From Thermococcus sp. 2319x1 (GTDB lineage: Archaea; Methanobacteriota_B; Thermococci; Thermococcales; Thermococcaceae), in assembly GCF_001484685.1 (NCBI RefSeq), contig NZ_CP012200.1, positions 800,321 through 864,320 of the forward strand: 64,000 bases of DNA, read 5' to 3'. Numbering within the stretch: position 1 is the stretch's first letter; every line of letters begins with the position of its first letter. The notes under the pieces were generated by a model. It made no database searches, had not been told where the DNA came from, and saw nothing but the letters and a program-made list of their open reading frames with translations. Positions 58,571-64,000 of the stretch are shown here, one piece after another. Position numbers and translations under genes: made by a program.

Positions 58571-59392
58571 ATGAGGATAGGGATCACATACACAGTTCTC
58601 AGAAGGGAGGAGATGGCCATAAAGGAGAGGGCCGGTGAGTTTGGGGAAGTTGTTATGCTCCACGAGGATGAACTGCTCTTCCCCAGAAAATACAACCTCG
58701 ATGTGGTCATAATAAGGAACGTGAGCCACTTCAAGGCCCTCTACACAGCCAGACTCTTCGAGAGCGAGGGGATTCCGGCAGTTAACTCCTCCAAGCTCAT
58801 CCTTGAGGCAGGTGATAAGCTGTTCGCCACTCTGAGGCTGGCCAAGAAGGTGTCAGTTCCCGATTGGATGGCCGCTTTAAGCGAGGGAGGAGCTTTGAAG
58901 GTCCCGGACTCCCTCGGATATCCTCTCGTTTCAAAACCGGTTTTTGGAAGCTGGGGGAGGCTCCTTGCAAAGGTGAACGACAGAGATTCGCTCGAGGCAG
59001 TTCTGGAACACAGGAAATGGATGAAGAACCCGCTCTACGGGATACACTACTTCCAGGAATTCGTGGAGAAGCCCGGAAGAGACATCAGGAGCTACGTTAT
59101 AGGAGGGGAGTTCGTCGGGGCAATATACCGCCATTCCAACCACTGGATAACGAACACCGCGAGGGGTGGCAAGGCGGAACCCTGCAATGACCCCGAAGTA
59201 GAGGAGCTATCCGTTAGGGCCTGGGAGGCCTTCGGAGAGGGAGCTCTGGCAATAGACATCTTCGAGAGCGAAAAAGGTCTCCTGGTTAACGAGGTAAATC
59301 CAAACATGGAGTTCAAGAACGCCGCCAGGGTTACCGGCGTTGACATAGCCAGAAAGCTGGTTGAATACGCGGTGGAGGTGGCTAAGGCATGA
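58571..59392 (+). CDS. lysX: LysX: LysW-alpha-aminoadipate ligase
   Basis: A 273-residue ATP-grasp ligase that joins alpha-aminoadipate (and in related Thermococcus also glutamate) to the C-terminal Glu of LysW. The ATP-grasp lysine lies in LVSKPVFGSWGRLLAKV, DIRSYVIGGE is the nucleotide block, and VNEVNPNMEFKN binds Mg. The NTARGGKAEP stretch resembles the LysX type rather than the Sulfolobus ArgX type, which may allow a double role. The ATG at 58571 follows GGTGGTGGTG. Its end overlaps the next gene by four bases. Confidence 0.94.
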   Translation: MRIGITYTVLRREEMAIKERAGEFGEVVMLHEDELLFPRKYNLDVVIIRNVSHFKALYTARLFESEGIPAVNSSKLILEAGDKLFATLRLAKKVSVPDWMAALSEGGALKVPDSLGYPLVSKPVFGSWGRLLAKVNDRDSLEAVLEHRKWMKNPLYGIHYFQEFVEKPGRDIRSYVIGGEFVGAIYRHSNHWITNTARGGKAEPCNDPEVEELSVRAWEAFGEGALAIDIFESEKGLLVNEVNPNMEFKNAARVTGVDIARKLVEYAVEVAKA

Positions 59393-60381
59393 TAAAGGCC
59401 GCAGTCATCGGTGCCAGCGGTTACATCGGTGGGGAACTCGTCAGGCTTTTGGCCATGCACCCCGAGGTGGAAATAAAGGCGATAACATCGAGGCGCTTCG
59501 CAGGTCAAAAGGTGCACAAGGTTCACCCCAGCCTAAGGGGGCTTAACCTACGCTTCACGAACACCAATGAGTTCGATGCCGACGTTATATTCCTTGCCGT
59601 TCCCCACGGAACCTCGATGGAGATAATAGACGACTACCTGGGGAGCGCGAAGATCATAGACATGAGCGCCGACTTCAGGCTGAGAGAAGATCTATACCGG
59701 GAGTACTATGGCGAGCACAAGAAGCCAGAGCTCATAGACGAGTTCGTCTACGGCCTTCCGGAGCTCCACAGGAAGGAGATAAGGAAGGCCGAGCTAGTTG
59801 CAAATCCGGGCTGCAACGCGACCGCCACAATCCTCGCGCTCTACCCATTCAGGGAGCTCACAAAGGAGGCAATAGTCGATCTCAAGGTGAGCTCGTCTGC
59901 GGGGGGGAGAAGGGAGAACTTGGCGAGCATACATCCAGAGAGGAGCCACGTCGTTAGGGTCTACAAGCCCCACCATCACAGGCATGAGGGTGAGGTGATC
60001 CAGGAGACCGGGGTTAAGGTGGCCTTCACCGTCCACTCCGTTGACATCGTCAGGGGGATTCTTGCCACCATCTACTTCCGCTTTGAGGGCAGCGAGAGGG
60101 AGCTTCTGAAGAGGCTTTTGCTCTACAAGGATGAGCCCTTCGTGAGGCTCGTTACGGACAGGGACGGCCTCCAGCGCTTCCCGGATCCAAAGTACGTGAT
60201 AGGGAGCAACTTCGCCGACATCGGCTTTGCCTACGACGAGGGGAACTCGAGGGCTATCGTCCTCTCTGCCATAGACAACCTCATCAAAGGCGGTTCCGGG
60301 CAGGCTGTTCAGAACATGAACCTCATGTTTGGACTTGACGAGAGGACCGGTCTGAACTACTACCCGGTCTACCCCGTGTGA
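59389..60381 (+). CDS. lysY: LysY: LysW-aminoadipate semialdehyde forming reductase
   Basis: A 330-residue ArgC-family reductase that turns the LysW-bound acyl phosphate into the semialdehyde with NADPH. The opening VIGASGYIGGELVRLLA binds NADP, and the catalytic Cys is in ANPGCNATATILAL. The histidine appears in YKPHHHRHEGE. It would also work in the LysW-glutamate branch to ornithine. It overlaps lysX by four bases. Confidence 0.93.
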   Translation: MIKAAVIGASGYIGGELVRLLAMHPEVEIKAITSRRFAGQKVHKVHPSLRGLNLRFTNTNEFDADVIFLAVPHGTSMEIIDDYLGSAKIIDMSADFRLREDLYREYYGEHKKPELIDEFVYGLPELHRKEIRKAELVANPGCNATATILALYPFRELTKEAIVDLKVSSSAGGRRENLASIHPERSHVVRVYKPHHHRHEGEVIQETGVKVAFTVHSVDIVRGILATIYFRFEGSERELLKRLLLYKDEPFVRLVTDRDGLQRFPDPKYVIGSNFADIGFAYDEGNSRAIVLSAIDNLIKGGSGQAVQNMNLMFGLDERTGLNYYPVYPV

Positions 60382-60390
60382 GGTGGTACC

Positions 60391-61146
60391 ATGAGGGTCG
60401 TTAAGATAGGTGGGGCAGCACTGGTGAGGTTTGAGGAGGTCTGGGCAAGCGACGGCCTCTCCAGCTCGCTGAAGAGCCCTGACACGGTGGTTGTGCACGG
60501 GGGCTCAAGGCACGTCGACGAACTCTCCAAGAAGCTCGGGGTAAAGGTTGAGAGGTTAACCAGTCCCTCCGGAGTGACCTTCAGGAGGACGACGTGGGAA
60601 GTCCTCGACGTTTACCTGGCCGCCATGATGCGGGCGAACAGGGAGCTGGTGGAGTTCCTCCGGGCCAGGGGGATAAACGCGGTAGGCTTTATGGGAATTG
60701 AGCACGAGCTGGTGGTGGGTAGGAGAAAAAAGCTTGTCAAAGTCCTCATAAACGGGAAAATCGTTGCAATAAGGGACGACTACTCGGGAACCGTGGAGAG
60801 GATAAACGTTGAAGCTCTAATGGAGCTCAGGAAGCTCGGACTGCCCGTTATAGCCTCGGTGGCATACGATCCCGTTGAAAACGTCCCCCTCAACGTCGAC
60901 GGGGACAAGGTGGCCTACCACATGGCCATCGCCACCAACGCCAGGGAGCTGGTCTTTGTCTCGGACTCGGCATTTATGGCAGATGGGAGCGTCGTAGAAC
61001 GCTTGAACCTGAACGAGCTCCCAGAGCTTCTCGGATACGCTGGAGGAGGAATGAGGAAGAAGCTCATGATGGCGGCAAAGGCCGTTGAGAGCGGCGTTGA
61101 AAGGGTGGTCATCCAAGGACTCAACGGCAGGACGGTGATAACTTGA
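60391..61146 (+). CDS. lysZ: LysZ: LysW-aminoadipate kinase
   Basis: A 251-residue amino acid kinase family enzyme, ArgB-like, that phosphorylates the gamma- or delta-carboxyl group of the LysW-bound residue. KIGGAALV near the N-terminus and [13 protein letters not shown] form the nucleotide and substrate loops; [18 protein letters not shown]-like DPVENVPLN and [14 protein letters not shown] are the later blocks. GAGGTGG lies just upstream. It overlaps lysJ by four bases. Confidence 0.93.
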   Translation: MRVVKIGGAALVRFEEVWASDGLSSSLKSPDTVVVHGGSRHVDELSKKLGVKVERLTSPSGVTFRRTTWEVLDVYLAAMMRANRELVEFLRARGINAVGFMGIEHELVVGRRKKLVKVLINGKIVAIRDDYSGTVERINVEALMELRKLGLPVIASVAYDPVENVPLNVDGDKVAYHMAIATNARELVFVSDSAFMADGSVVERLNLNELPELLGYAGGGMRKKLMMAAKAVESGVERVVIQGLNGRTVIT

Positions 61147-62240
61147 GGGAGATGCCCCTCTACATGAAACGGCTCAGGCTCGTCAGAGGTGAAGGTGTCT
61201 ACGTCTGGGATGAAAGGGGAAGGCGCTACCTGGATCTTATAGCGGGAATAGGCGTGAACGTCCTTGGGCATGCCCACCCGGAATGGGTGCTTGAGATGAG
61301 GCACCAGCTGGAGAAGATAGTCGTTGCTGGTCCAATGTTCGAGCACGACGAGAGGGACGAGATGCTTGAGGAGCTCTCACACTGGGTCGACTACGAGTAC
61401 GTTTACATGGGCAACTCGGGAACTGAAGCCGTTGAAGCTGCCATAAAGTTCGCCCGCCTTGCAACAGGGCGTTCGGAGATAATAGCCATGACTAACGCCT
61501 TCCACGGAAGAACTCTGGGTTCCCTCAGCGCCACCTGGAAGAAGAAGTACCGCGAGGGCTTTGGGCCACTCGTGCCAGGATTCAATCATATTCCCTTCAA
61601 CAACGTCGAAGCTGCAAAAGAGGCCATAACGAGGGAAACGGCAGCGGTTATCTTCGAGCCGATCCAGGGCGAGGGGGGAATAGTACCTGCGGATGAGGAG
61701 TTCGTCAAAGCTCTCAGGGACCTCACCGAGGATGTGGGAGCCCTGTTGATAGCGGATGAAGTCCAGAGCGGACTCAGAACGGGAAAGTTCCTTGCAATAG
61801 AGCACTATGGGGTGAGGCCCGACATAGTTGTGATGGGGAAGGGCATAGGCAACGGCTTCCCCGTGAGCCTCACCATGACTGACCTGGAGATACCAAGGGG
61901 AAAGCACGGATCCACCTTTGGCGGAAACCCTCTGGCCTGCAGGGCCGTGGTAACAACGCTGAGAATACTCAGGAGGGACAGACTCGTCGAAAAGGCCGGT
62001 GAAAAGTTCGTGGAGTTCTCGGGTGAGAGGGTAGTCAAGACCAGAGGAAGGGGGCTAATGATCGGGATAGTCCTCAGAAGACCAGCAGGAAACTACGTTA
62101 AGGCCCTCCAGGAGAGGGGAATCCTCGTAAACACGGCAGGAAACAGAGTGATAAGACTCCTCCCGCCGCTGATAATAGAGAGAAGCACACTGAAGGAAGC
62201 AGGGAAAGAGATAGAGGGTGTTCTGAATGATATCCTCTGA
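61143..62240 (+). CDS. lysJ: LysJ: LysW-aminoadipate semialdehyde aminotransferase
   Basis: A 365-residue class III PLP aminotransferase (ArgD-like). It makes LysW-lysine, and LysW-ornithine in the parallel branch. [16 protein letters not shown] binds the PLP phosphate, LIADEVQSG has the PLP-ring Asp, and the Schiff-base lysine is in [13 protein letters not shown] give the TTG at 61143 as start since GGTGAT is placed for it; the ATG at 61152 is possible. Overlaps at both ends show coupling within the operon. Confidence 0.93.
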   Translation: MREMPLYMKRLRLVRGEGVYVWDERGRRYLDLIAGIGVNVLGHAHPEWVLEMRHQLEKIVVAGPMFEHDERDEMLEELSHWVDYEYVYMGNSGTEAVEAAIKFARLATGRSEIIAMTNAFHGRTLGSLSATWKKKYREGFGPLVPGFNHIPFNNVEAAKEAITRETAAVIFEPIQGEGGIVPADEEFVKALRDLTEDVGALLIADEVQSGLRTGKFLAIEHYGVRPDIVVMGKGIGNGFPVSLTMTDLEIPRGKHGSTFGGNPLACRAVVTTLRILRRDRLVEKAGEKFVEFSGERVVKTRGRGLMIGIVLRRPAGNYVKALQERGILVNTAGNRVIRLLPPLIIERSTLKEAGKEIEGVLNDIL

Positions 62241-63261
62241 CGAGAAGATTGAGTTCCTAAAGAAGCTCGTCGAGATATACTCTCCCACCGGAAGGGAGGG
62301 CGAGGCGGTTAAGTTCATCGTTGAATCATTCGAGAGCTTTGGGGTTGAGGCCTACGTTGACGAAGTTGGCAACGCGATAGCGATAAGGAAAGGAAAGGGT
62401 CCGAGGATACTCCTGGCTGGGCATGTTGACACAGTCCCGGGAATAATCCCGGTAAGGATAGACGACGGCGTCCTCTGGGGTAGGGGGAGCGTTGACGCAA
62501 AGGGGCCTCTGGCTACTTTCTTCTTCGCCACGCTGGAGAGCAGAGCCAACGTGATATTCGCGGGGCTAGTAGATGAGGAGGGCTTCTCGAAGGGCGCTAA
62601 GAACCTCGACGTCCCCAGACCTGATTACATTATTATCGGTGAGCCGAGCGGTGTCGATGGCGTTACCATAGCCTACAAAGGGAGCTTAACTGCAAAATTC
62701 GTTGAGAGCGTCGAGAAAGTTCACGGAAGCCTCGGAGTTAACGCAGCAGAGAAGCTAATAAACAGGTGGCTCGAGATAAAGTCCTCCTTCGGGGAGGGTT
62801 TCAACGCCCTGAGCGGCAGAATAGCGGAGTTCCACGCCTATGAGAGGGACTTCGACTTCTACGGCGAGATGGTGATAAACCTCCGCACTCCGCCCGGTTA
62901 CGAGCCGCCCGATGATTGGGAGATACTCGACTTCGTTCCGGCCTATCAGGTCGACAGGAGGGGTGCACTCGTCAAAGCCTTTGTCAGGGGCATAAGGAGG
63001 AACGGGATGAGGCCGAGACTGAAGAAGAAGACTGGAACGGCCGACATGAACATCCTCGGCCCGAAGTTTGGCGTTGATGCCGTCGCCTACGGCCCGGGGG
63101 ACTCCAGACTGGATCACACGCCCCACGAGCGCATAAGCCTTGATGAGTACCTCTTGGCAGTGAAGGTACTGGTTGACGTCATCGAAGAGCTCAAAGGCAC
63201 CAAGAGCAGGGTAGTTGAAGAAAGCGGAGATATGGAAATCGGAAAGGGCATCTCATGGTAG
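62227..63261 (+). CDS. lysK: LysK: LysW-lysine/ornithine carboxypeptidase
   Basis: A 344-residue M20-family hydrolase (ArgE/DapE-like) that releases lysine or ornithine from LysW, the last step. Metal ligands are visible in [22 protein letters not shown] and [13 protein letters not shown], and the catalytic Asp is in HVDTV. The ATG overlaps the lysJ frame by 14 bases. The C-terminal ~15 residues after ELKGTKSR look like an unusual extension, just before the decayed proC. Confidence 0.93.
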   Translation: MISSDEKIEFLKKLVEIYSPTGREGEAVKFIVESFESFGVEAYVDEVGNAIAIRKGKGPRILLAGHVDTVPGIIPVRIDDGVLWGRGSVDAKGPLATFFFATLESRANVIFAGLVDEEGFSKGAKNLDVPRPDYIIIGEPSGVDGVTIAYKGSLTAKFVESVEKVHGSLGVNAAEKLINRWLEIKSSFGEGFNALSGRIAEFHAYERDFDFYGEMVINLRTPPGYEPPDDWEILDFVPAYQVDRRGALVKAFVRGIRRNGMRPRLKKKTGTADMNILGPKFGVDAVAYGPGDSRLDHTPHERISLDEYLLAVKVLVDVIEELKGTKSRVVEESGDMEIGKGISW

Positions 63262-63356
63262 AGTTCTCGTGGAGAGCATTGGACTTCTTCGTTGCCGCAT
63301 CTATGGTCTTCATTATCGCCGTTATTTTCCCTCTTCGAGCTCGATTGCAGTGCTGA
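63255..63356 (+). CDS. Possible 33-residue membrane ORF overlapping the lysK stop
   Basis: An ATG inside the last codons of lysK opens a frame FSWRALDFFVAASMVFIIAV with one membrane span, ending after 33 residues as it enters the proC remnant. GGAAAGGG lies eight bases upstream. It could be the start of a truncated membrane gene whose body was replaced, or chance. Confidence 0.3.
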   Translation: MVEFSWRALDFFVAASMVFIIAVIFPLRARLQC

Positions 63357-63904
63357 GGAGCGTCTGAAGGGCAGCTATTTTTGCCACCTCTCTCGGAAGA
63401 CCGACCCTTATGCCGCCGTATATCATCGACTTAACGAAGACCGAAACTTAGGCAGGTCTCGAGCCTCTGAGCCCGTTTATTGCGTCCATGTGCTCCCCAT
63501 CGACGAGAAGACACTCGCCAAAGGCCCTGAGAAGGGATTTGGCCTTCTCTCTCATCGGGCTCAAGATCGGTCGTGGTGTGGCCTATGAAAGCCTCACCAA
63601 CGAGGATGGCTATGTTGGGCATCGCCCTGACGACCTTTGCCCCGGGGCGAGCTCCTTTAGGGTCTTTGTTGGGAACTCCAGCGGCTAAAGAAACCAGTAT
63701 CCTGCCTCTAAGTGCATCTCTTATTCCTCCCAGTACGTTTGCCACCTTGTTGGGCTTCACCGCCAGAAAAACGATTTCGGCCCACATGGCGTTAACCCCG
63801 TATTCCTCAAGCCATTTTGCCTTCTCAATGTTCCTCCTCGTGGCCTTTCTCTGCCAGAGCCCTCGCAACGGCCCCCTATAATTCCTGCCCTATGCTGTCC
63901 TCAT
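63322..63904 (-). pseudogene. proC: Pyrroline-5-carboxylate reductase (proC), decayed
   Basis: On the minus strand the pieces of P5C reductase appear in order across frames. The N-terminal Rossmann start is broken (AGIIGG in one frame, GAVARALAEKGHE in another). Then a long open piece reads IEKAKWLEEYGVNAMWA, IVFLAVKPNKVANVLGGI, GRILVSLAAGVP and GAKVVRAMPNIAILVGEAFI. After a frameshift near 63545 come LLRAFGECLLVD and MDAINGLRGSRPA, then a stop, then FVKSMIYGGIRVGLPREVAK to the end. At least three frame changes and two stops. A proline-synthesis enzyme is lost at this locus. Confidence 0.85.
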
Positions 63905-64000
63905 TTAACCACCGCATGCCAATTTTTGAACCGCATGATAACATTTTTGGACATCTGTTTGTCAAATTGGCAAAAATACATCAATTTTCCACTTATTTTT
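63905..64000. other. AT-rich window end, no gene seen
   Basis: About 95 AT-rich bases to the end of the window. No start codon with a ribosome site or RNA motif is visible. Confidence 0.4.

Overview
The window comes from a hyperthermophilic euryarchaeon of the order Thermococcales, most likely Thermococcus. The markers are a proteasome beta subunit, ADP-dependent phosphofructokinase, an archaeal XerA, SRP19, NfnSL/SudAB, MptE, type 2 IPP isomerase, TrmI, a TET-type M42 peptidase and a LysW-dependent lysine pathway. Start sites mostly follow GGTG- or GAGGTG-type ribosome binding sites, and TATA-like boxes lie about 40-50 bases before many start codons. I cannot name the species.

Layout. 0-12.4 kb is a gene-dense housekeeping backbone: psmB, a membrane HExxH protein, cyclic 2,3-diphosphoglycerate synthase, an XPD helicase, an M42 aminopeptidase, sfsA, a Toprim protein, xerA, ADP-PFK, a maleate isomerase-like enzyme and MEMO1. 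12.4-18.3 kb starts with a MITE-like transposase relic, followed by a glycerol cluster (glycerophosphodiesterase, glpK, a G3P dehydrogenase with an Fe-S tail, an FAD partner and DUF1667). 18.3-26.5 kb holds a decayed OPT transporter, PrsW, a phosphoesterase, a HAD hydrolase, split glycine decarboxylase (gcvPA/gcvPB) and tldD. An IS607-type element (serine resolvase plus TnpB) sits between tldD and its partner tldE. A C/D box sRNA, NfnSL, TrmI, DUF257, SRP19 and a stand-alone RAM domain follow. 34.9-35.4 kb is a nest of relics of the same transposon family, next to IPP isomerase.

36.9-43.1 kb is the main accessory region. It holds two low-GC operons of unrecognised secreted or membrane-anchored proteins. 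Three of these genes start with almost the same ribosome binding site and signal-peptide cassette, and two also share the promoter. Between the operons lie two collapsed genes that lost their middles: a mevalonate kinase and an MNT/HepT toxin-antitoxin pair. 43.2-52.2 kb holds an S9 peptidase, a second C/D box sRNA candidate, MptE, a complete five-gene peptide-type ABC importer and a Mut7-C protein. 52.2-53.6 kb contains wrecks of a glycyl radical enzyme and its activase.

54.5-63.3 kb is a tight ten-gene operon for lysine (and probably ornithine) synthesis on the LysW carrier protein, including the 53-residue LysW itself. It is visibly richer in GC than its surroundings and is flanked by decayed genes (the glycyl radical pair upstream, proC downstream). 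Overall the backbone is ordinary. The unusual biology is the leader-cassette secretome island, the repeated pattern of internally deleted genes, a TnpB whose third RuvC acid appears lost, and two C/D box sRNAs.
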